Source: Dyella terrae
GTDB taxonomy: Bacteria; Pseudomonadota; Gammaproteobacteria; Xanthomonadales; Rhodanobacteraceae
Assembly: GCF_004322705.1 (NCBI RefSeq)
Contig: NZ_SIZZ01000001.1
Location: forward strand, 2,249,213 to 2,313,212
DNA: 64,000 bases
Direction of reading: 5' to 3'
The notes beneath the pieces were generated by a model that worked only from the letters and a program-made list of their open reading frames with translations, did not search any database and had not been told where the DNA came from. How positions within the stretch are numbered: the stretch's first letter is position 1; every line of letters starts with the position of its first letter. The translations under genes were made by a program, and so were the position numbers. This document shows, in pieces, positions 7,546 to 15,629 of this stretch.

Positions 7546-8610
7546 ATGCCCAGCTTTCCTGCCAAACCCCGCGGCTGCGCCCTGCTATTTCACTGGCGCC
7601 GGATCGTCACCACGCTGGCGATCACGATACCGCTGGGCCTGCTGGTCAATATCAGCTGGGACGACGGCTTCCTGCGCACGGTGACGCTGGGGTTCGTCAC
7701 CGCGCTGGTCTTCGGCGTGTTCGAGCAGTGGCCGCGTCGCCTGCCGCGCTGGATGGCACGCTGGGTGTTGCAGGTGGCTGCCGTGGCGATCGCCATGCCG
7801 ATCGGCACGTATCTGTTCTATCGCTACTCCACGCCCGTTGGCGCGCCGCCGTTCTGGGAGAACGAGAATCGCCTGAGCGGCTTCGCGTCGTTGACCATGC
7901 TCGCCATGCTGGTGGCACCGTGGGCTGCGCTCGCTGCCCTGGTGCGCCAGAAGGAAGCCTTCGCGCGCCATCAGGCGCTGTCCTTTGCACTGGAGCGCAG
8001 CGAACTGGAACGCCAGGCGCTGGATGCGCGCCTGCACCTGCTGCAGGCCCAGGTCGCGCCGCATTTCCTGTTCAACACGCTGGCGAACGTGCAGGCACTC
8101 GTCGATGCCGGATCACCGCAGGCGCCTTCTTTGTTGCGCAGCCTGATCGCCTATCTGCGTGCGGCCGTGCCACGACTGGATCGACCTGCCACGACATTGC
8201 GCGAGGAAGTCGCGCTGGCAAAGGCCTATCTGGAACTGATGCATATGCGCATGCCCGATCGCCTGGCTTTCCACCTGCGCGCGGATGAGCAGATGCTCGA
8301 CGCCGCCTGCCCCGCATTGACGGTACTGACGCTGGTGGAGAATGCCGTCCGGCACGGCATCGATCCCAGTGAATCTGGTGGACGAATCGATGTCGTCATC
8401 GCACGCCGCGACGATCAGTGCCTCGTGCGCGTCACCGATACCGGCATGGGTCTGGGACCGTCCAAACCGGGCTCCGGCACGGGCCTGGCGACCTTGCGCG
8501 AGCGACTGGCACTGATCTTTGGTGCCGAGGCGCAACTGCACATCAGCGAAAACAGTCCCAGCGGTGTCTGCGCCGAACTGGTGTTTCCCGCACCCGGAGC
8601 GCGCGCGTGA
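7546..8610 (+). CDS. LytS/YehU-type sensor histidine kinase
   Basis: Membrane sensor kinase of 354 residues. Four hydrophobic segments occupy about 15-140 (VTTLAITIPLGLLVNISW, TLGFVTALVFGVFEQW, WVLQVAAVAIAMPIGTYLFY, LTMLAMLVAPWAALAALV). A linker coiled coil leads to the His_kinase motif QAQVAPHFLFNTLANVQALV with phospho-acceptor His173, followed by an HATPase domain with the N box (LVENAVRHGI), DTGMGLG and GTGLATLRERL. It lacks a separate sensor domain, so the membrane part probably senses. Its stop overlaps the GTG start of the LytTR regulator, showing translational coupling. Confidence 0.93.
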   Translation: MPSFPAKPRGCALLFHWRRIVTTLAITIPLGLLVNISWDDGFLRTVTLGFVTALVFGVFEQWPRRLPRWMARWVLQVAAVAIAMPIGTYLFYRYSTPVGAPPFWENENRLSGFASLTMLAMLVAPWAALAALVRQKEAFARHQALSFALERSELERQALDARLHLLQAQVAPHFLFNTLANVQALVDAGSPQAPSLLRSLIAYLRAAVPRLDRPATTLREEVALAKAYLELMHMRMPDRLAFHLRADEQMLDAACPALTVLTLVENAVRHGIDPSESGGRIDVVIARRDDQCLVRVTDTGMGLGPSKPGSGTGLATLRERLALIFGAEAQLHISENSPSGVCAELVFPAPGARA

Positions 8611-9392
8611 CGACCGATCGCATCACCGCGCTGATTGCCGACGACGAGCCGTTGTTGCGCGACGCCCTCGCACGCCAGCTAGCCGTCGCCTGGCCGGAAC
8701 TCGACATCGTGGCGCAGGCGCGCAACGGTCGGGAAGCCATCGCGCTGTTCGAGCAATGGAAGCCGCATGTCTGCTTCCTCGACGTCCACATGCCCGGCAT
8801 CACCGGCGTGGAAGCGGCGCATCACATGGGCGAGCGCACGCATCTCGTCTTCGTCACCGCCTTCGATCAGTACGCCGTGCAGGCCTTTGCCGAAGGGGCG
8901 CTCGATTACCTGGTGAAGCCCGTCGAGGCCACCCGCCTGGATGCCACCGTGGCACGCATCAAGGCACGACTGCATGCGTCGCAGCCCGCGTTGCATACCG
9001 ATCAGTTGCTACGGAAGCTGGCCACGCAGCTGGCGTCATCCGCCGCCCCGGCCTACCTGCGCTGGATCCGCGCCCAGGTGGGTCAACAGGTGCGGCTCAT
9101 TCCGGTGGAAGACATCGACTATCTGCGATCGGACACCAAGTACACGCGGATCGCCTGTCGCGGTGAACCGGTGCCGGCGCGTGATGCGCTTGTGACCACG
9201 CCGCTGAAAGAACTGGCCGCGCAGCTGGACCCTGCGCTGTTCGCCCAGGTGCACCGCTCGGTCATCGTCAACCTGCGGGCGGTCAGCCATGTCACCCGCG
9301 GCGATAACGACACGGCGGACATCCATTTAAAGGATCGCCCGGACGTCCTCCCGGTCAGCCGCGCTTACCGGCACTTGTTTCGCGCCATGTGA
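8607..9392 (+). CDS. LytTR-family response regulator
   Basis: Response regulator of 261 residues, partner of the preceding kinase. The GTG start at 8607 overlaps the kinase stop (GTGA); no ATG alternative keeps the receiver intact. The receiver (1-125) has acidic residues in LIADDEPLLRD, phospho-acceptor D59 (CFLDVHMPG) and KPVE. The C-terminal LytTR domain (about 160-260) has RLIPVEDIDYLRSDTKYT and FAQVHRSVIVNLRAV, the beta-type DNA-binding fold that recognises short direct repeats. Targets cannot be identified; the upstream DUF2306 gene is a candidate by position. Confidence 0.93.
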   Translation: MTTDRITALIADDEPLLRDALARQLAVAWPELDIVAQARNGREAIALFEQWKPHVCFLDVHMPGITGVEAAHHMGERTHLVFVTAFDQYAVQAFAEGALDYLVKPVEATRLDATVARIKARLHASQPALHTDQLLRKLATQLASSAAPAYLRWIRAQVGQQVRLIPVEDIDYLRSDTKYTRIACRGEPVPARDALVTTPLKELAAQLDPALFAQVHRSVIVNLRAVSHVTRGDNDTADIHLKDRPDVLPVSRAYRHLFRAM

Positions 9393-9461
9393 CGGCCGCT
9401 GGCTTGCGGGCGCCCTGCCTGGCCGGGCAAGCTTGCGGTTTTCACCAAACACGGAACCGCC

Positions 9462-9728
9462 ATGTCCCAGGAAACCATCCTCCAGATCATGCCCGCCACC
9501 GGCTGGGTTGCCGTTTATGACGTCGAAGGCGAGGAAAGCGCCGAGCCGATCGTGTGCTTCGCCCTGGTCGAGTCGACTGAAGACGGCCAGACCAGCCGCG
9601 ACGTGCGCCCGATGGTCGCCGACGGCAACACGATCGACTTCGCCGACACGGCCGAAAACTTCGTGCGCGTGGACGAAGCCGATTCGTTCGATGAAGACGA
9701 AGACGAGGACGATGAAGACGAAGGCTGA
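9462..9728 (+). CDS. Small acidic protein, unknown
   Basis: Cytosolic protein of 88 residues starting MSQETILQIMPATGWVAVYD. The first 60 residues look like a small beta-rich fold (WVAVYDVEGEESAEPIVCFALVES), and the last 18 are an almost pure Asp/Glu tail (FDEDEDEDDEDEG). Proteins of this kind are common in Xanthomonads and have no known role; the tail suggests binding to basic partners or metal ions, which is speculation. It is a monocistronic unit closed by the terminator at 9753-9780. Confidence 0.75.
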   Translation: MSQETILQIMPATGWVAVYDVEGEESAEPIVCFALVESTEDGQTSRDVRPMVADGNTIDFADTAENFVRVDEADSFDEDEDEDDEDEG

Positions 9729-9752
9729 GCCTTCCTTCGCCGTTTTTATCCG

Positions 9753-9780
9753 GGCCGTCGCACCATCGACGGCCTTTTTT
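9753..9780 (+). terminator. Intrinsic terminator after the acidic small protein
   Basis: A perfect 8-bp stem GGCCGTCG (9753-9760) and CGACGGCC (9767-9774) with a six-base loop, followed directly by six T residues (9775-9780). It lies 24 bases after the stop codon of the acidic protein gene. Confidence 0.85.
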
Positions 9781-9886
9781 ATGCACGACTTCCGGCCTAT
9801 TTTTCGATTTTTGCCGGCGTCGGTACTTGCGGGCACACAAACGCCCGATTACCCTGCGCGCTCCCATCAACCCATCACAGGAGGAT

Positions 9887-9937
9887 ATGACGATGATTGT
9901 TTTCTGTACCGCCTCCGCCGGGTCGACGCGCATCTGA
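9887..9937 (+). CDS. 16-codon leader ORF upstream of rsgA
   Basis: A very short ORF encoding MTMIVFCTASAGSTRI. It has an excellent ribosome-binding site (AGGAGG five bases before the ATG), better than that of rsgA itself. It is followed by a GCCAGCC/GGCTGGC stem-loop (about 9949-9966) and a GCCC-CTTC-GGGC mini-hairpin (about 10004-10016) before the rsgA start 112 bases later. The arrangement resembles a translated leader that could control the downstream gene by attenuation or coupling. The peptide has no run of a single amino acid that would name a ligand. Coding status is inferred from the ribosome-binding site only. Confidence 0.4.
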   Translation: MTMIVFCTASAGSTRI

Positions 9938-10049
9938 TCGCGCCGCCAGCCAACAGGCTGGCCTTGAGTCACATCCACGCGCTCCACCCTGGCGACTCGC
10001 ACGGTGCCCCTTCGGGCTGCCGCGGTTTGTCCTGAAATCAGGGTTACTC

Positions 10050-11114
10050 ATGTCTTACCAAAGCTATTCCCTCCACCAGCTCGGCTGGCGGACGACGCTT
10101 GCTCACGATCTGACGCTGGACGATTTCGAATCGGCCTATCCGGCACGCATCACGGCCGTCCATCGCGATGGCGTGGCGGTGCTGTCATCGCGTGGCCATG
10201 GTCATGCCGTCGTGCCGCATGGCTTGCATGCCGACGTCGGCGCCTTTGCCGTCGGCGACTGGGTGATGGTCGAGCAGTCGGCCGATCGGGTCTTTCGACG
10301 GATCCAGCGACAAAGCCTGCTGGCACGTGTCGCAGCCGGCGAAACCCACGCGCATCAACCCATCGCGGCCAACGTGGACACGTTATTCATCGTCACCTCG
10401 TGCAATGGCGACTTCAATCCGTCGCGGCTCGAGCGCTATGTATCGCTGGCGATGCAGGCTGGCGTGACGCCCGTGATGGTGCTGACCAAAGCCGACATGG
10501 CCGACGACGTCGCAGCGTTCGTCGACAGTGCGCGAGCCATCATGCCTGGCATCGAAGTACGGGCGATCAATGCGCTTGATCCCGGCAGCCTGCACGTGTT
10601 GTTGCCGTGGATGGTGGAAGGTTGCACCGTCGCCTTCGTGGGCTCATCGGGCGTTGGCAAGTCCACCCTGACCAACCTGCTGACGGGCGATGTCACGCAG
10701 CACACCGCCGGCATTCGCGAAGACGACGCACGCGGCCGCCACACCACGACAGCGCGGGAAATGTTTCCCACGTCCCACGGTGCCTGGGTGATCGACACGC
10801 CCGGCATGCGCGAGTTGCGGCTGGGAGCAGCCGATGAGGGCGTTGCCGCTGTGTTCGTGGATATCGAAGCGCTCGCGGAACAGTGTCGCTTCGGCGATTG
10901 CGGGCACGACGGTGATGCAGGTTGCGCAATCGAACGCGCTCTTGCCGAGGGCGTGCTGGATGCGCGCCGTTTGGCGAACTACCGCAAGCTGCAACGCGAG
11001 CTGGCCGGGTCGCGCCGCAGCGAGCGGGAAAAGCGCGAGCATGGCCGACAGTTCAACGCCATGGCCAAGCGCGCCATGCAGGACAAGCGCGAACGATTGG
11101 GGCGAAGCCGGTGA
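10050..11114 (+). CDS. rsgA: Ribosome small-subunit GTPase RsgA
   Basis: Circularly permuted GTPase of 354 residues that checks late 30S maturation. Order of domains: OB fold (about 30-110), permuted GTPase with the G4 motif VLTKADM before the P-loop GSSGVGKST (198-206), then HTTTAREM (switch), DTPGMRE (G3), and a C-terminal zinc knuckle with C279, C284, H286 and C292 (CRFGDCGHDGDAGC). The tail is rich in Arg and Lys (RRSEREKREHGRQFNAMAKR), typical of RNA contact. The ATG at 10050 follows AGGG; upstream frames overlap the leader ORF and are rejected. The gene is preceded by an unusual structured leader. Confidence 0.95.
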   Translation: MSYQSYSLHQLGWRTTLAHDLTLDDFESAYPARITAVHRDGVAVLSSRGHGHAVVPHGLHADVGAFAVGDWVMVEQSADRVFRRIQRQSLLARVAAGETHAHQPIAANVDTLFIVTSCNGDFNPSRLERYVSLAMQAGVTPVMVLTKADMADDVAAFVDSARAIMPGIEVRAINALDPGSLHVLLPWMVEGCTVAFVGSSGVGKSTLTNLLTGDVTQHTAGIREDDARGRHTTTAREMFPTSHGAWVIDTPGMRELRLGAADEGVAAVFVDIEALAEQCRFGDCGHDGDAGCAIERALAEGVLDARRLANYRKLQRELAGSRRSEREKREHGRQFNAMAKRAMQDKRERLGRSR

Positions 11115-11159
11115 GCGAAGGTGTAACAGTTATGTTGCACTTCAACGCGACGTTAAAAA

Positions 11160-11197
11160 CCGGCGCGCGAAGGCCCTTGAAGGGGCCCGCGCGCCGG
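11160..11197. terminator. Long GC-rich hairpin after rsgA
   Basis: A perfect 10-bp outer stem (11160-11169 with 11188-11197, CCGGCGCGCG against its complement), a two-base bulge on the left (11170-11171) and an inner 5-bp stem (11172-11176 with 11183-11187). No T-run follows on the + strand; on the - strand the stem is followed by GGTTTTTAACG. It may slow or end rsgA transcription, but by sequence it is a better intrinsic terminator for antisense transcription. Confidence 0.45.
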
Positions 11198-11284
11198 TGC
11201 ATGCTTCGCCAGCGCGAACGGCGCACCCCTCTTCCGCATGTCAACCGCCAGGACGGCTGACCACCACGGAATTCAACGCGCCAC

Positions 11285-11812
11285 ATGAGCCTTCCATCCG
11301 TCGACGAGCTTGTTGCGGTTTACAACCAGGTTCGCGGAAGTGACGTAGCACGGGCGGAACAACGCCTGTTCCAACAATTTGGCATCGACGCGCTGGTGCC
11401 ACGCCTGATCGAATGCTATCCACGCGTGCGGCGGGCATCCGGACGCGCGGCCATCTTGTTCTGGTTGCCACGGTTTGCGCGCGAACGCGAGGACGTCGTG
11501 CAACTGGCGCGTTTGGCGCTGATCGATGCGACCTGCCAGGTGCGCTCGGAAGCGTGCAGCATCCTGGCGTACTCGCTGCGTTACGACATGCTGGACGATC
11601 TGGTTCCCTTGCTTGACCACGCGCACCCGAAGACCCGTGACGATGCGGCGGCAGCCATCGATGCGATCGGTAGTCGCAATCATCACTACTATGTCGATCG
11701 TGCACACACCGGCGCAACGTTCTGGGGAGTCAGGGCCGGTGACGTGCCGGTCAAGCCCGGCAAGCCGCGCTTGTCCCCGACGCTCCTGCTGCTCGAAGCG
11801 CCAGCCGCCTAA
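11285..11812 (+). CDS. HEAT-repeat-like protein
   Basis: Protein of 175 residues made mostly of short paired helices: VDELVAVYNQVRGSDVARAEQRLF, DALVPRLIECYPRVRRASGRAAIL, VRSEACSILAYSLRY and KTRDDAAAAIDAIGS. The spacing of the leucine and alanine positions and the DxxVRxxAxxxL-like pattern match HEAT/PBS-lyase-type repeats, which serve as protein scaffolds. No enzymatic motif is present. Residues 130-140 contain GSRNHHYYVDR, a polar loop. It converges with, and overlaps by four bases, the DUF5329 gene. Function unknown. Confidence 0.75.
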   Translation: MSLPSVDELVAVYNQVRGSDVARAEQRLFQQFGIDALVPRLIECYPRVRRASGRAAILFWLPRFAREREDVVQLARLALIDATCQVRSEACSILAYSLRYDMLDDLVPLLDHAHPKTRDDAAAAIDAIGSRNHHYYVDRAHTGATFWGVRAGDVPVKPGKPRLSPTLLLLEAPAA

Positions 11813-12180
11813 TGCGCGACCTGGCGAAGGACCTGGAGTTCGTCGCGTAGCCAGTCGCCGGAAAGCTGTTCGCGACCATCGCAGCGCACCTTGTACGGCT
11901 TGCCGCTGAAGCTGCTTTCGCTGGCGGCGCGCTCGATGAAATCTTCCGTCGTATCGATCATGTCGCGGCGTGACAGGTAATCGAGCTTGCGCTGCATGTG
12001 CTTGCGCGCGTCGGCGGCGGTGTATTCGCTGCCATTGCGAATAAAGGTGCAATGGCTGCTGGCGACGAAATCGAGCAGGGCCTGGACCTCGCGCTGGCCT
12101 TCGGGGGAGAGCGCAGCTTGCGCGGCCTGCGTGACGATAAGGAGGCCGGCGAGCGCGATGGTTTTCACTGGGTCATGCAT
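11809..12180 (-). CDS. DUF5329 exported protein
   Basis: Exported protein of 123 residues. From the ATG at 12180, residues 1-22 form a signal peptide (MHDPVKTIALAGLLIVTQAAQA). The mature part carries the DUF5329 pattern: LLDFVASSHCTFIRNGSEYTAADARKHM and GKPYKVRCDGREQLSGDWLRDEL, with two cysteines (in SHCTF and VRCDG) likely joined. A start at 12207 would add nine charged residues ahead of the signal peptide and is less likely. The family is widespread in Proteobacteria and has no known function. Confidence 0.82.
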   Translation of the reverse strand: MHDPVKTIALAGLLIVTQAAQAALSPEGQREVQALLDFVASSHCTFIRNGSEYTAADARKHMQRKLDYLSRRDMIDTTEDFIERAASESSFSGKPYKVRCDGREQLSGDWLRDELQVLRQVAH

Positions 12181-12268
12181 GGGGGACGTTCGACGGGATG
12201 GCCGCACCTATGGTGCCGTGTATCCGTGACGGGCGTGTGAGGTGTCGCACGCAAGATCACCGAGGCCA

Positions 12269-12355
12269 GTGGATGCCGGCTTTCGCCGGCATGACGGCTC
12301 TTTGTTGACGTCGCAAATTCTCAAGACCGTCATGCCGGCGAAAGCCGGCATCCAC
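12269..12355. repeat. 29-bp perfect inverted repeat (GCCGGC palindrome type)
   Basis: Left arm 12269-12297 and right arm 12327-12355 are exact reverse complements over 29 bases, separated by 29 bases. Each arm is itself a hairpin (GCCGGC-TTTC-GCCGGC at 12275-12290 in the left arm), bounded by CATGACGG and GGATG. This is the kind of ATGCCGGCGAAAGCCGGCAT repeat found in many copies in Xanthomonadales and other Proteobacteria (general knowledge). It lies between the DUF5329 and UspA genes, upstream of both. Confidence 0.85.
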
Positions 12356-12456
12356 GGGCGACCACGCGCGGGAGTCGCGATATCGCACCACTTCACCCCT
12401 CCCCCACGCGCTCCGACCGATCATCCGCCCTCGCACGGACTGCCATGGGGGCCACC

Positions 12457-12894
12457 ATGTTCCAGCGCATCCTTTTGCCCATCGATGGATCGGATCTGTC
12501 GCTGCGCGCCGTCGACACGGGCATTGCCCTGGCGAAGGCGATCGGCGCGAAGGTGTTCGCCCTGCATGTGGTGGAGCCCCTGGCGAGCGTGGCGTACTTC
12601 ACTGAGAAACTGATGGCCTCGCAGGAGGCATACACCCGCGGGGCCATGCGGCGCGCCGAGGGTTATCTGGACGAGGTGAAGCAACGTGCAGAAGCGGCGG
12701 GCGTGGCCTGCGAAGTGGCCATCGCCGAGGACCACCGGCCCTGCATGGCGATTGTGGGCACGGCGACCACCCAGGGCTGCGATCTGATCATCCTGGGCTC
12801 GCATGGACGCAGCGGGCTGGACCGGCTGTTGCTGGGGAGCGAAACGTATAAGACGCTGCTTAGCTCCAAGGTTCCCGTGATGGTATGTCGTTGA
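12457..12894 (+). CDS. Universal stress protein, UspA family
   Basis: Single-domain universal stress protein of 145 residues. It begins MFQRILLPIDGSDLSLRAVD and ends with the ATP-binding G-2x-G-9x-G(S/T) loop (GSHGRSGLDRLLLGSET, then VPVMVCR), so it is of the ATP-binding subclass. A helical insert (YFTEKLMASQEAYTRGAMRR) follows the first strand-helix unit. The ATG at 12457 matches the family start; an ATG at 12445 would add MGAT. It stands alone on the + strand. Its stress role is known for the family, not shown here. Confidence 0.92.
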   Translation: MFQRILLPIDGSDLSLRAVDTGIALAKAIGAKVFALHVVEPLASVAYFTEKLMASQEAYTRGAMRRAEGYLDEVKQRAEAAGVACEVAIAEDHRPCMAIVGTATTQGCDLIILGSHGRSGLDRLLLGSETYKTLLSSKVPVMVCR

Positions 12895-12921
12895 TTTTTC
12901 TACCTATCAGCCGTTTTGAAA

Positions 12922-12941
12922 TTTCCCAGAAAATCAGGAAA
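12922..12941. promoter_or_regulatory. Possible operator of the mutasome operon
   Basis: An interrupted inverted repeat TTTCC (12922-12926) and GGAAA (12937-12941), 69 bases before the start of the UmuD-like gene. A near-palindrome TCTCAAGCGCTGAGA follows at about 12944-12958. Neither matches a LexA box that I recognise. SOS control of such cassettes is known, so an operator is expected here, but its identity is a guess. Confidence 0.25.
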
Positions 12942-13009
12942 ACTCTCAAGCGCTGAGACGCCTCCAGTGCTATCTTGAATACCGTCCCGGTAATCAAGCG
13001 AGTTGTCCC

Positions 13010-13576
13010 ATGTCGCCCTCCCATGGCGGCGCCCGACCGGGTGCCGGCCGCCCCGTCAGCGAACCCACCCAGCGCCTGCGCGTCCCCGAAAGCCAGGTGC
13101 CGACCGTGCTGGCCTATCTGGACGCGTATCGCCAGGGCTCGTCGCTGGATACGCCCCGCCCGCTTTCCCTGTTGCCCTCCACGGTGGCGCTGACGGCGTT
13201 CACCAGCCGCGTGCCGGCCGGTCATCCCAGCCCGGCCGACGACCAGGTCGAAGACGTGGTGGATCTCAATCAGCATCTGATCATCCAGGGCCACGAACCG
13301 AGCACGTACATCGTGCGCGTGTCGGGCTGGTCGATGATCGGCGCCGGCATTTTCGATAACGATGAAGTGCTGGTGGATCGCGCACTGAAACCGCGCCAGG
13401 GCGACATCGTGGTGGCGCTGGTCAACAACGAGCTGTCGATCAAGCGACTGGGCATGGTCGACGGCCACGTCGCCCTGCTGCCGGAAAACGCGCACTTCAA
13501 ACCCATCGTGTTCAAGGAAGGCGAAACGCTGGAATTGTGGGGCGTCGTCACCCGCTGCCTGCGCAACCTGCGCTGA
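13010..13576 (+). CDS. UmuD/LexA-like self-cleaving protein (S24 peptidase), head of the mutasome operon
   Basis: Protein of 188 residues. Residues 60-188 are a LexA/UmuD-type S24 domain: cleavage site Ala70-Gly71 in RVPAGHPSPADD (compare UmuD CGFPSPAADY), catalytic Ser108 (VSGWSMIG) and Lys145 (LSIKRLG). The alignment is closest to UmuD (VVDLNQHLI corresponds to IDLNQLLI). Unlike UmuD it has a 50-residue N-terminal extension beginning GGARPGAGRP with PTQRLRVPESQVPTVLAYLDAY, which could be a ribbon-helix-helix-like DNA contact. It is not a winged-helix LexA. It starts the operon that continues four bases later with imuA, so it is either the operon repressor, a polymerase accessory factor, or both. 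Confidence 0.88.
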   Translation: MSPSHGGARPGAGRPVSEPTQRLRVPESQVPTVLAYLDAYRQGSSLDTPRPLSLLPSTVALTAFTSRVPAGHPSPADDQVEDVVDLNQHLIIQGHEPSTYIVRVSGWSMIGAGIFDNDEVLVDRALKPRQGDIVVALVNNELSIKRLGMVDGHVALLPENAHFKPIVFKEGETLELWGVVTRCLRNLR

Positions 13577-13580
13577 CGCC

Positions 13581-14207
13581 ATGGGCCAGGTCGTCGCGCT
13601 CTCGTCGCTGCTCGAAGGTCGCCAGGTCTGGCAGGGGCGCAGTGCACCCGCGCCGGCGGGCGGCTACGCCAGCGGCTGGCCGACGCTGGATGCGGTGCTG
13701 CCCAACGGCGGCTGGCCGGAAGCGACGCTGAGCGAAATCCTGCTGCCCTGCGACGGCGTGGGCGAGTTGCAACTGGTGTTGCCGGCCCTGGCGCGGCTCA
13801 GTGCCGCGCGCCGGCAGATCGCGGTGATCGCGCCGCCCTATGCACCGTGCGTGGCCGGCTGGGAACGCCGTGGCGTATCGATGGCACATGTCGACGTGGT
13901 GCACGCACCGCAAGCGCGCGACGCCTTGTGGGCCAGCGAGCAATGCCTGCGTTCGGGCAGTTACGCCGCCGTGCTGTGCTGGCCGCACCAGGCCGACGAT
14001 CGCGCATTGCGCCGCCTCCAGGTCGCCGCCGACAGCGGACGCGCGCTGGGCTTCATCTTTCGCGATCGCAGCCACGCGGTGCAGGCATCGCCGGCAGCCT
14101 TGCGACTGGAACTGGAAACCGAACCGACGCGGCAGATCCGCGTACGCAAATGCCGCGGCAGCCAGCCGCCGGCATGGCCGATTCCGTTTCCTTTCGGCAC
14201 TCCGTGA
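13581..14207 (+). CDS. imuA: Mutasome component ImuA
   Basis: RecA-like/SulA-like protein of 208 residues that works with ImuB and DnaE2 in damage-induced mutagenesis. The N terminus VWQGRSAPAPAGGYASGWPTLDAVLPNGGWPEATLSEILL is the hallmark of the family. A degenerate P-loop region is replaced by GVGELQLVLPALARL, so ATP binding is not expected. The C terminus is basic and proline-rich (TRQIRVRKCRGSQPPAWPIPF). It starts four bases after the UmuD-like gene and ends nine bases before imuB. Confidence 0.93.
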   Translation: MGQVVALSSLLEGRQVWQGRSAPAPAGGYASGWPTLDAVLPNGGWPEATLSEILLPCDGVGELQLVLPALARLSAARRQIAVIAPPYAPCVAGWERRGVSMAHVDVVHAPQARDALWASEQCLRSGSYAAVLCWPHQADDRALRRLQVAADSGRALGFIFRDRSHAVQASPAALRLELETEPTRQIRVRKCRGSQPPAWPIPFPFGTP

Positions 14208-14216
14208 GGCGCGGCC

Positions 14217-15629
14217 ATGCTCTGGGCCTGTGTACTGCTGCCGCAACTGGCGATGGACGGTGTCCTCCGTCGCCGGGAATCCGCGGACGAACCACTCGCG
14301 CTGGTCACCGGTAACGCGCAGTCGCGCAGCATCCTGGCGGTCAATGCCAGTGCACGCGCCGCCGGCTTGCGTCCGGGCCAGCGACTCGCCGCCGCGCAGG
14401 CCCTGCTGACGCATTTCGAAGTGCAGCAGCACGATCCCGCCGCCACCACGCACTGGCATCGCCTGCTTGCTGCCTGGGCGTATCGCTACAGTGCCGAGGT
14501 GGCGCTGTGGCCGCATGCGATCGTGCTGGAGGTGAGCAAAAGCCTGGGCCTGTTCGGCCCCTGGCCCGACTTCGAACGCAAGCTGCGCGACGATCTGCGC
14601 GCCTTGGGTTTTCGTCATCGCATCACGCTCGCGCCCACGCCTCGCGCGGCGTACGTCCTGGCCGGCCTGCACGATGGCCTGGCCGTGATGTCGCCCGAGG
14701 TGCTGCACAGCGCCCTCGCATCGGTACCGGTGCACAAGGCACGCCTGCCTGACGGCGCCGCCGATGGCCTGCTCGGCATGGGCTTGCGCACGCTCGGTGC
14801 CTTGATGCGCGCGCCGCGCGATGGTCTGCGTCGTCGCTTCGGTGCAGCCCTGCTGGATCATCTCGATCACCTGACCGGTACAAACCAGGAGATCCTCGAA
14901 CTCTATCGCCCGCCGGATCGCCTCGACCTGTCGATGGAATGGACGCACGAGATCGCGCACGTCGAAGCACTGGTCTTTCCGCTGCGCCGACTCACCGGTG
15001 ACCTGGCGACCTGCCTGGCCGGTCGCGATGGCGGCGTGCAGCGATTCATGGTTCGCCTGATCCATCGCGATGGCACGTCCACCGATGTCTCGATCGGCCT
15101 GCTCACGCCCGAGCGCGATCCGGCCATGCTGTTCGAACACACGCGCAGCCGCATGGAACGCATCACCCTGTCGCAGCCGGTAGTGGCGATGCGCCTGGTC
15201 GCGCACGAATTGCCGCCCTTCGTACCGGTGGGACGCGACCTGTTCGACACGCGTCCGGCCCATGCGCTACCGCTGGAACAGATCCGCGAACGCCTGCGCT
15301 CGCGTCTGGGCGACAGCGCCATCGCCCGCTGGCAGGCCACTACCGATCCCCGCCCGGAACACGCGCAAAGCACGGCGCGGGACATCGTGGTGATCGGCAA
15401 GCCACCCGCCCTGCCGCGCCCGAGCTGGCTGCTCGATCACCCTATCCCCTTGCGCGGACCGCCGCCGCAGATCGTGGCCGGTCCCGAGCGCCTGGAAACC
15501 GGTTGGTGGGATGGCAGCGATGTGCGTCGCGACTACTACGTGGTGGAGACCGCGCAGGGGCAACGTGCGTGGGTGTTCTGTGCGCCGGGAGAGCGAGGTC
15601 ACTGGATGTTGCAGGGATGGTTTGCGTGA
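14217..15629 (+). CDS. imuB: Mutasome component ImuB (inactive Y-family polymerase)
   Basis: Y-family polymerase homologue of 470 residues acting as the adaptor that brings DnaE2 to the sliding clamp. The first motif reads [16 protein letters not shown] where active polymerases have a DxD-type acid, and the second reads [15 protein letters not shown] where they have the SIDE motif; both catalytic acids are missing, as in known ImuB. The little-finger region follows (about 230-340). The C-terminal tail ([21 protein letters not shown], then [15 protein letters not shown]) is characteristic. Its stop overlaps the GTG start of dnaE2. Confidence 0.95.
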   Translation: MLWACVLLPQLAMDGVLRRRESADEPLALVTGNAQSRSILAVNASARAAGLRPGQRLAAAQALLTHFEVQQHDPAATTHWHRLLAAWAYRYSAEVALWPHAIVLEVSKSLGLFGPWPDFERKLRDDLRALGFRHRITLAPTPRAAYVLAGLHDGLAVMSPEVLHSALASVPVHKARLPDGAADGLLGMGLRTLGALMRAPRDGLRRRFGAALLDHLDHLTGTNQEILELYRPPDRLDLSMEWTHEIAHVEALVFPLRRLTGDLATCLAGRDGGVQRFMVRLIHRDGTSTDVSIGLLTPERDPAMLFEHTRSRMERITLSQPVVAMRLVAHELPPFVPVGRDLFDTRPAHALPLEQIRERLRSRLGDSAIARWQATTDPRPEHAQSTARDIVVIGKPPALPRPSWLLDHPIPLRGPPPQIVAGPERLETGWWDGSDVRRDYYVVETAQGQRAWVFCAPGERGHWMLQGWFA

